Assembly: GCA_021904315.1 (NCBI GenBank)
Contig: CM038912.1
Coordinates: 10,131,061 to 10,195,060, forward strand
Length of the DNA stretch: 64,000 nt
DNA from: Sphagnum magellanicum
Lineage: Eukaryota > Streptophyta > Sphagnopsida > Sphagnales > Sphagnaceae
Reading direction: 5' to 3'
Position 1 is the first letter of the stretch. Each line of letters starts with the position of its first letter. A program made the position numbers and the translations under genes. Shown here in pieces: positions 1 through 12,209 of the stretch. The notes below the pieces were generated by a model, which had not been told where the DNA came from, made no database searches, and saw only the letters and a list, made by a program, of their open reading frames with translations.

Positions 1-330
1 TTCTGGTCTTCCCCTAAATCCGTCCCGTCATCAAGCCGGACGGACATTTCATCCGTCCCCTTAATCGGGACGGACAGTAGCTAAAAGAAAAAAAAGGTAG
101 TCTTGGTCAATACAAAAACAAAAAAAAAAGATTCTGGGCTGCCCTGCCCTGCCCTGCCCTGCCCTGCCCTGCCTTGCGGTGTTTGTCGTGACAGACAGAC
201 AGACACCTCGGTTCAGGTCCTCGAAGGTTTTGAGGACCTCGCTCGTTTCAGGACCTCGTGTTGTTTTTATCGTGACAGACAGACGGACGGACACACTGTT
301 GCTTTTATATATAAGATTTGTGGTGAAAGG
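1..330. repeat. Short tandem repeats upstream of the hAT fossil
   Basis: GGACGGAC words in both orientations fill the first 80 bases. A pentanucleotide GCCCT array of about seven units lies at about 139-175. The block starting GTGACAGACAGAC occurs at about 189 and again near 273, with a GGACCTCG word repeated between. No gene is seen. These could be the decayed end of the hAT element that follows, but no terminal inverted repeat or target duplication could be matched. Confidence 0.6.
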
Positions 331-339
331 GCTATTAAT

Positions 340-2110
340 TATGAAGACTGTTGAATTCATTTGGTTGCAGAGGTTGACATATAAACTATGTCCATGGATT
401 GTCTTCCCATCCAAGAAAAAAAAAATTGAAGAAATTTTACCAAGCTTGGTTGAGAAGACCATGATCATGACTACACATGTGCAAGTTGCCTTAGCTGATT
501 ATTTATCAACCACCTACACTTTTGACTTATGGATGTCAAAGGGAGCACATGATGTGTTTGTTGTTGTTAATTTTATTTCAAGTGATTGGGAGTTGAACCA
601 TGTCACCATTGGGTTGTTTGAAGTGATGGACACAAGTGGTGCAAGTATGGCTCCTAAATTACAAAAGTTATTGAACAAGTTTTCCTTGACCCAAAAATTG
701 TGGCTTACATTAAGGATAGGAAGACTTGTGTAAATGCCTTGACTTCTATTATATCATGCATTAATTTGGCTTTGTTGGAGGCATTTGATGAAACTTTTGT
801 TTGGGCCACGCACTTTCAAAAGTGTGTTGATACACCATTATAATGAGAAAATGTCTATTTATAGATGCACATTTGTGCATCTATAAAGGTTGCTTAATCA
901 TCCATTTATAAATGTATTACATGGCCCAAAAAGTCTAAAAAAGGTAAGCAAACATGGGAAAAAACTTGCATTGAGTTTGGGTTGCAGCTTATAAAATTAC
1001 ACACACTCATGAAAACAAGGTAAATCATTTAATTGATCTCTGAAAATAGTTTTTGGATTTTGGATTTTCTAACAACACATTATTTTTGTGTTGTTAATGT
1101 TTTTTGGTTTTCTAATTTCTAATTATTTATGTGCTTAATGGGTGTCATTTTGTTTAATTATTCATCATAGATTTGCAAATTAAGTGTTATTGTTCTAAGA
1201 TGTCCTAATTTTTTGAAGCACCATCACATTATGCTCCAACCAAAAGCTTGTGGCATTATGATCTCATGTTTCATCTCTAAGAATCTAGGTTATATGTGAA
1301 GTTATGGTCAAAGTTTTTCCCTTATTGTCATTGGCTGTGTTTTGAACTAAAGTTGTGGCCATCGGTTGTTTTTAGATGCTTTGTAGTTTATAATATTGAA
1401 TTTTCAAAATATTCAAAAAGAGTTGGCATTTCAAACACTTCCTAATAGCCTTGCTGAAGAAGATTTTTTTTAGCATGAGTTGAAGGAATTTGTGGTTTGC
1501 ATGAAATGAAAAATTCTAGAGGTTCTTCAACCCCTCATTTCATTTCTACATGCATTTGATAAAAAGTAAGGTCATAATATGTTGGTTTTGATGCTTGATT
1601 TGCAGTTTAAAAACATGTGACTGGTGACTTGCTATGATTTTGCTATTGATGCTGTTGCTAAATATGATGAAAATTTATTGTTGCCTTTATTAATAGAAGC
1701 AAGCAAATTGTTGATATCTATTAGTGTTGAAGAAATTGAAAATTTCCAATTTCAAGATCATGTTAAATATTTATTTCACCCCACATCAACAATTGTAGAC
1801 ATTTATAGGGATCTTGTGTCAAAGGAGTTGGTTGGAATTTGTCAATATCTTGTTGATGTAAAAAATTACAAGAATGCCTTATCTTAGAGGGCAAAGATTA
1901 AAAATAAATTCCAACCATTGCCATATTAGCTCAACATATTCTTGACATCCTAGCTAACCAATTTGAGACAAAACATATTTTTTATGTGGTTGCATTTTGA
2001 TTACACTCTGTAGATGTCATCTCCAAATGGACAATATGGACAAGTTGATATTCATCACTAAAAAATGGCCATCTGAACCACAAATTGGCTACTTGAGCCC
2101 CATTAATATT
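340..2110 (+). pseudogene. Fossil hAT-family transposase (RICESLEEPER/BED-type)
   Basis: Several pieces in order along the plus strand match the plant hAT transposase. At 340-730 the translation contains FDLWMSKGAHDVF and HVTIGLFEVMDTSG, the conserved block that opens the RNase H-like catalytic core. Coding sense continues at 740-850 and at 930-1020 (a KSKKGKQTWEK stretch before KLHTLMKTR). At 1624-2095 the C-terminal hATC dimerisation region is recognisable: a DIYRDLVSKELVGICQYL helix, then an ETKHIF block, then MDNMDKLIFITKKWP. Frameshifts and stops separate the pieces, so no protein can be made. hAT transposases cut and paste elements with 8-bp target duplications; no such ends could be found here. 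The family call is firm; the boundaries are approximate. Confidence 0.8.
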
Positions 2111-2394
2111 GCATATGCATGTCAAGTGTGCTAACAAAATTAAAAGCTGAATTTGAAAACCAAAATGAAGGCAAAGATATATTAAACTTCCATGATTCTT
2201 CTTGATTTGATAGTTTTCTATATGGTGGTGGTTGGATTTGTGTTACAAGTATTAAATTGAAGATGATGAATTGAATCATCTATCAAGGTGGGTGGGTTTG
2301 GGGCAATTCTTCCATGATTCCACTGAACAATCTTCAATCTCACACTGTAGTTTGGAAAAGAATTGTGGCATATGCTTGGGTTTGTTGCTTACAA

Positions 2395-3050
2395 GTTTAT
2401 GTGTCTTTAACATGTCTATGTTTGTTTGTTTGTTGTCTCTTCATTGTGTTTCATTTGTCATGTTTTCAAGGAAAATTTCTTCAATGTTTATTTGTTGTGT
2501 TTTCATTGAGCTTTGTCTTTTGTGTCTTAAAAGTAAACATCTTCACTATCTATCTATTGTGTCTTTTGTCTATTGTGTCTTCAACATTGCTATGTTTTTA
2601 GTTTTTAGTTAATATGTTCTCAACATTCTATTCAATTTTCAAATTCTACGTTTTCAATGTTGGTATCTAGTGTCTTTAATTTGTTGTCTTTAACTTTCAA
2701 TCATATCTTCAATTTAAATTTGTCTTGAGTGTTTGTTTATTATGTCTTCAACATTTTGTTGTTTCCTCAAATTAAATGTTTTCAATGTCTATTTGTTGTG
2801 TCTTCAACTATAATGTCTTAAGTTTGTTATGTCTTTAATATGTTATATCTTTTAGTTTAGTGTTTTTAGTTGTTGCGTCTTCAATATGTTTTCAATATGT
2901 TGTGGCCTTAGTTTAAGTGTTTTAAACTTTAATTTGGTGTGTCTTTCGTTTTTGTTTCTTTTAATTTTTTATGTTTTCAATTTGCTAGGTGTTTTCAGTT
3001 TTTTGTGTTTTATGTGTGTTTTATGTCTCCAATTTACAATTTGTTGGTTG
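2395..3050. repeat. Degenerate TGTCTTCAA-type minisatellite
   Basis: The words TGTGTCTTCAA, GTTTGTTGTGTCTT and TTCAACATT recur irregularly for about 650 bases, giving a strongly pyrimidine/TG-rich plus strand. Overlapping cysteine-, phenylalanine- and leucine-rich ORFs in several frames are by-products of the repeat. The unit length drifts, so the array looks old. Confidence 0.6.
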
Positions 3051-3059
3051 GTCTCAAGG

Positions 3060-4800
3060 ATTTGTGTGGAGGGGTGAATGGAAGATGGAACAAAAGAAAA
3101 GTTGCCTAAACTTAGAACCATCCAACATGACAAAAGACCTTCATTATGATTCACTATTTGGGTTAGCCTTTAAAGTTTAAAGTTATATTTGTGCATTCAA
3201 GTTGAAGCAAATCTTTCATGGAATTTTTTTTAGCTTGAAGTTCCACCATGAACCTTTGAAGTTTTCTATTGCTTGTAAATGGTTAACTTTGGTTTGATAT
3301 TTCAAAAGCTTGTAAATGTTTAATGGGCTATGTTTCCAAAATGCAAAAACTTGCCTTGCCTTGTAATGTTGATGTGTGTTGTTAAAGACCCGACACTTAA
3401 TTTTGAAAGGGGGTCATTTAAATATCATGATAAAAAAACCTATGTATACCTGTCCGGGTATCTATTAAAAATTGGGGCTTGTACCCAATTAACCACATAC
3501 CCAAACCCATGCCCCCACCTCATAATCCCCACTGACTGAGTTTCTAAAACTCAGACCCAGTGGGTTCTATACATCTTTGAAAACTCAGAAAACCACACCC
3601 AGTGTGGGGTGGGTTTTGATTTTAAAATAAAAATCGGGTCTGGGTTCTAGAAACAGCCAATTTGTGGAATTAGCAGAATTAACAAATTGTCAATACAAGA
3701 GACATGAGGTGCATAATTTGTGCAACTTTGTGCAGTAGAAATGACCAAAGCACTCGTCAGTCAGTTTCCTACATTTTGGTATGGAACTATGGCTCCTTTT
3801 CAGAAGTGGGAGTCCTTAGCACACTACCCATGCCTCCTATGACGAATTGGACGTGTAAAGGTATTGATGGTAAACAGACCAAAAGCAGTAATTCAAATAA
3901 CACATTTCTTCCAAGAAAGGGGGCGGGGGGGGGGGGGATGTAGTTTGCGCCAATTAGTTTTGACCCTGTGGCTCTCTTTGCTCTGTTTTTGTGGGACTAC
4001 TGCCTTCTTTTCATAAAAGTGACTTTGTGATTCTCGAATATTTAATGTATTGTGTCTACTGCCTCCTTTTGCCAAGTGGTTAGTTTAATTCATATTTTGA
4101 AATGTAAAGAAACCTAGTCAGTTCTAACAGAGCAATAATCCACATGAATTATTACTCTAATGAGTACCACGTAGAAATGAATGTACGGTAGGTTACATAA
4201 CAATAATAGTTAAGAAAAATTCGAACAAACCTGACCATGATGAGCCAAATAAAGTACCCATGTCCAGCTAAAATTTGCCCACAAAAGACAAAGGGAACCG
4301 CCCTTCTGTTTCAAAACTGTTGTGGAAAATGGATATTGGGAGTTTAAAGTTAGGCCGACAACACTGTCTGTGGAAACATCGGTTTTGAAAAGACTTGTTT
4401 TTTCTCCCTTTTTATTTGGGGCACTCTGCTTTTTCTGTAGGCATGCAAACTTCAAAGGGTAATTGTAGGGAGGGAGGGTAAATGTGAATTCTCGAAAAAG
4501 TAGACTGCATGGATTAGAGTATTTTCTATGGCCTTGAGAATAAGGTCAATCTTTGTTTTCCTCCTTTTTTACTACAGAAATGGTCAAGCCCTTGCCCATT
4601 ATGTTATGAAGGTGCCAGTTTAGCCCATTAGAACAAGTCCCATGATACACCCAACAGAAAGGGGAGGGCTCAAACCACTCCATAACGTTAAGATCTGGGG
4701 TTGCAAATTCAACAACTTTGGTGAAAATTAGGTTCAACAGACATGTTTTGATCATTATAATGAGTGCATGATCATCCAAAAATTATGTTAAATAATATGA
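3060..4800. other. Gene-free stretch with a G13 run
   Basis: No convincing coding sequence is seen. At 3540-3650 the words CTCAGACCCAGTGGGTTCT and GGGTCTGGGTTCT form a short GT-rich block. A G run lies at 3925-3937. Short ORFs on both strands show no domain and no codon structure. Confidence 0.5.
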
Positions 4801-4879
4801 TGAAGAAAATGACCCACCTAATCTGCCACCCCCACCCCAGATCTTAACCCCTGAACCTCAGAGAAAGCCAATATGGACT

Positions 4880-5560
4880 GCTTTTTAATGTAAATTCGCA
4901 CGTTTAGGGCTTAATGTGTAGGGTAAGGCCCCACAAGGGGGGCTTTCCTGGGACCCAGCAGAAAGCATTGGCCGATCACGTGGATTTCTCTGCCTTGTGC
5001 CAGGCCCCCAATTTCTGGGATACCCCCTCCAAGGCCATAGGTATTCAGTTTAAGGAATTAGATAAAATTTGTTTAGCAGATGGAAAAGGGAAATACAAGA
5101 GAATTACCCGTAAAGTCTTGAGCCTCAGTTGCACCCTCATTTGATGCTTCATCCCCTACTGGCTGTTGTACGCAAAGTAATGAAATTTTATTAAATAAGG
5201 GTATGAAATACTGAGACTCATGATTAAATGCACGAGGCGCCAGAACACTTATAGCTACAGTACACATTGCAGGAGCAGTGATTGGTTGAAGGCGTTCAGG
5301 AAAAGAAAGGACCGGGCAAACTCAGTTTAGCACTGAGTTTCATGCCCCGTTGAGCCCAATGTACCTTTTTTTCCCAGTTTTTTGAAATCTCATCCACTAT
5401 GTGACCAAACAGGGGGTTCCGGTGCCGTCTTTTCCTGACTTTACGGATAACTTTAATGAAGCACCTTAGAAACCCCCTTAAGTGTGATACCTAGCTTGCA
5501 TGAAGTGCCATCCCAGCGTGTGTCGGTCGTATTCCACCATTTAAGGTATGCGACCATTGT
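4880..5560. other. GC-richer island with no assignable gene
   Basis: Base composition rises relative to the flanks, and a 76-residue plus ORF (4914-5144) looks exon-like, but nothing in it was recognised. A small perfect hairpin with 9-base arms AAACTCAGT/ACTGAGTTT lies at about 5318-5340. It may be a decayed gene remnant; no function is offered. Confidence 0.3.
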
Positions 5561-8500
5561 CTTTTTTTTAAAACCCAGTCTGTATACAAACAACGGTTAC
5601 AAGCAAGGGTTTTAATGTTAGACGAGAGAATATACACAATTATACAGGGTCGCTGGAATAGGCTTGAGCCTAGGGATGAAGAAAAGCCTAAGTGCCCAAT
5701 GAGATTGTTACAATGGGAGCCAAGAATTGTTTTGAGGAGTTCTCATCAGTAAACACTTAAATATTTCTAGTAGCCTCATAGGCTTGTGCCTAGGTGTGAA
5801 GTAAAAATTTCTGACCAACTCCTTTGTAAAAATTGTTTCAAATTGGTGGGGTTGCCTTAATGAATTAGTACTTATTGTTACATGTCCTTTGCATGTGGCT
5901 CCCGCAAAAGACATCCAAATTGCAAGGAGTTTTTGATACATGCTTCTTATATTTCATTAAGGGATGCACTTTCCCTACCATTTCTGTACACAAATTTTCA
6001 ACTTTGCAACCTCCTCCTCATACAAAGAAATAGTGCTTTAGCACATTACTTGTGGTATTTGTTTTTTTCAATTTTTGGGTGTAGTCAAAGTGATGATCAT
6101 CCATAAGAAGGTTTAGCCAAATTTGGCTACAAGATATGAAAGTTAAAAGTTTAAGCATCCTTTTATATTTTTGGTTACAATCCCAAAATGAAGGGGTACA
6201 CCTTCTTGTGGGTTTCAAGTTGCATATTAAGGTCATTTAATTGAGGTAGCACTCTTAATCATAATGAGCAGCAAGGTCACAATTTGTTTAAATGTCACAA
6301 AAACGGTAAAGGTGTTGCAATCTTTTAATAATTTGAAATTTTAAAATATTTTAAAACATTTCCACCAACCTTCTCACCTAAACATATGAATTGCACAATA
6401 TTTTTCTTTTTATCATCTTCCTCGATCCAACTCATCCTTGGTGTGGCATCAATGCCTTCCAATGTTGTTAACCTAAACAATGGCCTATCATGATGAAAAT
6501 TTAAAATAATATTTTCTTTTGACAATTCCCATTTTGAGAGAAAAATTTCTTACTTCTTATATAATCTTTGATATTCTACCTATTATAGACGAGCTTGAAA
6601 TTGCTATTATACATATGCTTTAGGAATGAATCTCTCTACAAATCTTGAATGACATTTCTATTGTAATCCGTAAATTAGTTTACACCAATAGAGGTTTAAA
6701 TGTTTTGGCAATTGAAGTGTTGTTGCAACCATGGGGTTTGGTTCTTAGGTAATTTTTCATCATCATCATTTTCATCTAATGTAATTAGCATTGTGGACTC
6801 ATCACCCTCACCAATCTTATCTTGATGGTCCAAATTGTTGTTTATTACGATGGTTTTGTTAGAACAACATTTATATATTATCTACAATTAATTTCCTTGG
6901 AAAGTGATAATTAAATATTATACATATAATTTCTATATGATCAACATGCATGTTGATATAATTAGGCTATCAAGAGAAATATTTTATTATACTTTCCCTA
7001 AAAAAGTTCACAAATAGTATGACAAGTTCCTATATGTTCAAATGTGAAAAGACAATTCAACATTTAAATACTAATTTTTTTTGTTAAATATTTTATAATA
7101 ATCAAATCTCATGTTTTGAAATTATTATTATTCATCCTTTATGACAACGATTAATTATCTAATGGTCCAATTGTAAGCATAACTTCAAAAGATGGTGGAA
7201 ATTCTAGATAATGTTTATGATTCACAACAAGTCATTTGGCAAGGAATGACCATTGATATAATGTCTAGTCTCATTCCATTGAAATGGTCAAATGATGAAA
7301 ACTAAAAATGACATCATCCAAATTGGGTCAATATTTTCATTTTCAATTTTGATTTCAAAACTTAAAAGCATTTTTTGTTGCATTTTTTCTTTATTTTTCT
7401 TTTTAAACAATTCACCTAAATTTTAGGAGAAAATTTGTTTTGGAATTTTTTTGGCTAGATTTTTACAATGTTTTTCATGTTAGACCTTGATGTAGTTTTT
7501 TGTGGCCAATGTTCTACAATTTGGACAATTTTTTGAAAATGCGCTACCAATTCATGCTAAATTAAAATGTTAATGATGAGTTACATTAGGATACTGGAAA
7601 TAAATAAATAAAAACATAAATTGTTCATGGGGTACAATCTTTAAAGAATCACATTTGGAATTTCAATATTTTGAGTTTGCTAAAAAAATATTGTATGAAA
7701 CATTTTTGTGCCAAATACTTACAATTTTTTTTTTTTTAAATTCTGCAAAATAAATGATGGCTTTGGGAAAATGCTTTGCCAAGGGAATAACAATTATTTA
7801 AATATGACCATTATTATATTTGCATTAGTATTGAAATATGTAAAGTATGTAAAGGGATGTTTGCTTTGTTAGTGAAAGTTATGACAACTAGAAATGTTCC
7901 TAACCAAGGGATGTTTTTGTAGCCACCATGATTATGGATGAATTTTATGAAAAATGTTGTGACAATTGTCATTGAAATGTTTAAAAACATCTAATGTCTT
8001 TGGATTCCTTGAAAATCAAATTGTAAAGATAAGTATATTGTTCAATCAAAAGAAAGTAATTTTTAAAAATGTTCAATTTGATAAAATAATTACCTCTTTT
8101 CTCAAAGAATTTCTATAACAATTGGCATTCAATAATATAAAAAAACACTTAATGGGTTATGCTCCTTATTTAAGACCAATTTTTTTAAAAGGAAAAAAAT
8201 GATTTTTTGAGTTTGCAAAATTGGTTAATGTTTGTTAAAAACATACATTTTGTACACTAAATATTGGCAAAACATTTTTATAAGTGTTTTGCAAAATAAA
8301 TTGCCTTTGACAAACAGTTGGTATACATGAATTGTGATTGATCTATGAAGAAAGGTTGTTTGTTTGTTTGTGTTGATTGACACATGTTGACATCTCCCAG
8401 ATGACATAGCTTGTGCCATGTTCTTGGTATCATTGGAAAGTTGTCAATGAGTCAGGATGCCCCAACTTGGTTTCATAATGTTAACTATAATCATAATTGT

Positions 8501-8640
8501 GATTATATGTTATAACTTAAAACTCAATTTTTTGAATTTTGGGTTTTGGAAAATAGCTGTTTGTTTCCTAAATGTATAACAAAGTTATCCACAAAGTTCG
8601 TAAAACTCAAAATCAAAATCCTAAGTTACAATGAAATTGA
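5560..8640. other. AT-rich desert
   Basis: Three kilobases of AT-rich sequence without an ORF longer than about 80 codons, without recognisable domain and without clear tandem structure. Confidence 0.5.
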
Positions 8641-8684
8641 GGATGACAATGAAAATAAGGCTCCGTAGGGATTATATAAGGAAA

Positions 8685-9290
8685 AATTTAATTGCCTACC
8701 CAGGTTATGGATACCTATGGGATATTTAGGGAAGTTATTTTGGGTTTACCTAAGGGGTTATCTAAGGACTATTTAGAGACACTTAAGGGTCTATTTAGGT
8801 TATGGAATATCTAAAGACTACTTAAAGAACTACATAACTTAAATAGCCCATAACTTAGCTAGGCCCCTTAGTGGTCTCTAGGTAGTACTTGAGTAACCCT
8901 TTAGGTTACTTAGGTAGCATTTCAAAATAACCCTTAGATATTTCCAACATAAGACATTTTTTATAGCATTTTATGTAGGCTTTGTGTAACTTTCAAAGTA
9001 GCCCTTGGGTATCCTCTAACCTAGATATGCCCCTTGGTAGGACCTAGGAAGACTCTAAATAAGGTAGTTTCGAGGTAATATTTTAAGTAGGCTTTTAAAT
9101 ATGCCCTATGTATTGCCCCCATGTAGGCTTTGCATCACCTTTATCCTACTCTGGTAGGTGAGGAAATAGGGAGTCCATTTTAGATAGGTAACCCATATGT
9201 AGGTAAGGAAGTAGGTAGGCCCTAATCTAGTTAACCCCTTATCTAGGTAGGCTCTTAATCTATGCGATAGCCATAACCTAAGTATACTAT
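8685..9290. repeat. Cryptic TAGG/CCTA-rich block
   Basis: Words such as TAGGTA, CTTAGG, CCTTAG, CCTAAG and GTAGGC occur on both strands far more densely than in flanking DNA, with no fixed period. No coding sense is seen. This is cryptic simple sequence, probably grown by slippage of TAGG-like words and then degraded. Confidence 0.55.
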
Positions 9291-10089
9291 AGTACAATTT
9301 AAAAAGAAACTATGGTAACCACTTTGGGGGTTCATCTTTACTTTGAAGGAGTGATATTCAAATTTTTGGATAGCTCAAAAAGGCAAATGACTGAGTAGGA
9401 CCAAAATCAAGTTGAAAGTGAGGATAATTTTAAGGATAATTTTACACGATATTTTAATATATGTCGTGTATAAATAAAAAAATTACACAAATTTTCGCAA
9501 CTTAGAGAGTCTTTATTTCAGAAAATGAAAAAAATGAAAAATTTGTGATTTTTAGGGGCTTTTTTTGCATTTTGGGAATAAAAATTATTGAATTAGCCAC
9601 ATTTAGACCTATTTAGACCAAGGCATTTCCTAGGTCGCCACTTGTAATAGCACTTTTGTAAAAATGCTACAGCTCGCCTAGGACAGTCTTCATTTAATGC
9701 TAATTAATGATGGGATTCTCGCCAGTGGACTAATTTAGGAATTTGAGGCAAACAAAGCCTGGTCATGTAGTTTCATGTAAATTTTCCTAAATGCTAGAAA
9801 GATGATTGTTTAATTTGTTTATACAAATAAATGGAAATAGTTTAATTACTTGTTGCAAAATTTTAACATCAATAAATTAAATTCAGAAATCACGTGTTAA
9901 AAAAAAAATCAACCATACAGAGTAATTCAAAAGCAAGAAAAAACAAGTACAATCAAAATATGAAAGGTATACAACCTTAAGCATCCTTCCATATCACCAC
10001 AAATGTTTTATGTAATTTTTCGAATTTTGGCAATTTCTTTATTTAAAAATGGAATTTGCAGCAGAATAGTCTGTTCTTAAAAAATTCAC

Positions 10090-10800
10090 AAAATGGCGAA
10101 ATTCTGCCACAAAAGCAATGTCTCTACACTCATCTCTCATCCGCGGGCTCTCCTCTTCGGACGGACCTCCGCGTCTCTCTTCTTGCGCGATTGTTTTTCT
10201 GTCGGCGAGAATTGTAGAAAGGTTTGTTGCACGTGTCTTCACACTTTTCGGATAGGAAGGCTTTGTACGAGGTGCGCGGCAAGCGATTGGTAAGCAAATC
10301 AGCATTTCTTTGTTATTTATTAATATCCTGTTCTTCATAGATTTTTCTTAAACATTCTGGCTATGGTGATCCGCATTGTTGATTTCGATGTCGAGAATTA
10401 CTAGTTGATGCTCGTTCGTTTCTATGTTTTTCTGATCCTGTGAGAAGTTTTCTTTCCGGGGTATTAAAATTTTCTGGCACGCTTTGTTGTTTCCAACAGT
10501 CTGTTGCGGTGGTGGTTTCTGCATCCGAGTTTGCTGCATTTGCGTCTGCGCGACATCCTGATGCGGTAAGGTTCTGGAAACATACGAGTGTTCCGTGTGT
10601 TCGATCATGCTGATTGCTAGAGAAGGGACAAGTGCTAGCAAAAGTCGACAACTCGTCGACACACATCTCGATGATCAGAAATACTGCATCATATAAATGG
10701 TACCTGCCTGTAGCCGATGCCCCTGGAAGTCCTACTGATCCGAGGGGATCAGATTGCAGTTCCGACAAACCGAACTATCACCACGATATATACATAAGTT
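10090..10800 (+). promoter_or_regulatory. CpG-rich gene start, probably 5' end of the broken kinase gene
   Basis: After 10 kb almost without CpG, the sequence becomes rich in CpG (CCGCGGG, CGGACGG, TGCGCGA, GTCGGCG). In plant genomes with methylated repeats, retained CpG marks promoters and first exons. Coding-like stretches occur at 10093-10293 and 10490-10600 (with a good GGTAAGG donor near 10567), but none matched a domain. Kinase exons follow from 11281 on the same strand, so this is inferred to be that gene's 5' region. Confidence 0.4.
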
Positions 10801-11280
10801 TGTCGCGCGAAATGTATAAATCTCCACAAAACAAGCATCATAGGTATGTAATTTAGAGTTTCAATTGCAAATTTCCTGATCGACGAACAGGATGTAAGTT
10901 ACAAACTGATGTTTTGAAATTTTTATTTTCTCACAGATATTAAGCATGAAACTTCTTGTCCGTTAGTTACAGAGAGTTTCTGTGCGGGGAAGATTATTGA
11001 AGGAGACTTGTCTGCTGGCAATAGATCAAGAGGAATTGATTTTTTGGGGCAGTGATTCTGAAGTTATTATGCAATCAAGAGAAACTACATTGGGAGAGGA
11101 AATGTTCACAACCAATTAGTATCAGTGCACAGACTTGGTTCTTTGTATTACCTTGTGTTGAGTCTTATGGTGGTTGTTCATATGACCCACCAGTCCAGCA
11201 ACAAGTATGCAATATCACATTAGAAGGGAATAATTTAAGCAGCAGGAGTCCTATAGGAGATGCATGATTTTGTTTGGCAG

Positions 11281-12208
11281 GTAGTGAAGGTTTGTGATTT
11301 TGATGTCGCTCGCTTAAAACCTACACCTATGAGCAGCTCGGAGAAGGGGCGTGACTTGGTGAAATGACAGCAGAGACAGGAACTTACCGCTGGATGTCTC
11401 CTGAGGTATCTATTCAACGGCACTCCTTCACTCCTAGGAGTAACAACTCACTGGTGAACAGTGTACTACATGGGAAGGACGTCTCTTGTGATGCATCTCA
11501 TGGTGTGTTGTCCCACCTCCAATAAATGGTCTGTGTGAGTCAATCATCAGTTCAGTGGATTTCCAATTTGTGTCTGAAACGCATGCTGGTATGACTGTGA
11601 AAGGCCTTGGAGCACAAACTATATGATCACAAAGTGGATGTTTATTCATTTGGCATTATGATGTGGTATGCTCCTGTTCTACTTCCTGATGTAAAGCACA
11701 GTTGATGGTGTGACAAGCTAGCCATGAAACAATTTATTTCACTAGAATTTTACAGTGCTATGACATTACTGGTCTTGAGACTGTTATTTCTCGTGTGCTG
11801 ATGGCCGATTTCCATTGCCTGTACATGCTTTGTTGCATGTGTGAGCAGGGAGGTGCTGACTGGTGGGGTTCCATATGATGGTTTTACACCACTGCAAGCA
11901 GCAATTGGTGTTGTGCAACAGTCTGACTCAGCCTTTTTCACCTGGTTGTTTGGTCATGTTCACAGTTGTTAAAGTACCTTTTTGCTGTCCCCATTGCTGT
12001 GTGAGGCTTTTTCCAGATTTTGCACTTTGCATAGTTCTTTTGTCAAAACTGAGATTGAGAAATGAAAGGGAGCACAGTATCTGATGGAAGAATGTGCTAT
12101 TGCAGGGGGGTTTGCCCTGAGATACCTCCCTTTGTACCTGAGAAACTGTCTCTTTTAGCTCAGCAATGTTGGCATCAAGACCCAAAGCAGCGGCCTGAAT
12201 TCTCTGAG
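11281..12208 (+). pseudogene. STY8/STY17/STY46-like ACT-domain Ser/Thr/Tyr kinase, broken catalytic domain
   Basis: Four exon-like pieces match the C-lobe of plant Raf-like dual-specificity kinases. 11281-11405 carries VVKVCDFDVARLK (the DFG loop with G changed to D) and, after a frameshift, MTAETGTYRWMSPE (activation loop and APE-like motif). 11600-11665 carries YDHKVDVYSFGIMMW. 11849-11921 carries GGVPYDGFTPLQAAIGVVQQ. 12106-12208 carries PEIPPFVPEKLSLLAQQCW and the QRPEFSE tail. Borders are GT-AG at most junctions. Family members phosphorylate cytosolic substrates such as chloroplast precursor transit peptides. The altered DFG, the frameshift and the lack of a recognisable N-lobe or ACT domain upstream make this a pseudogene, or a gene misread by me in its 5' half. 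Confidence 0.75.
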
Positions 12209-12209
12209 G

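Noticed and set aside
61-468. 135-codon minus-strand ORF over the GCCCT repeat
   Set aside because: Its content (QGRAGQGRAGQ and a lysine/phenylalanine run) is produced by the simple repeat and A-runs; no gene structure.
5318-5340. Small hairpin with AAACTCAGT arms as a terminator or miRNA
   Set aside because: Nine-base arms are too short to mean anything in 64 kb of DNA, and there is no neighbouring gene.
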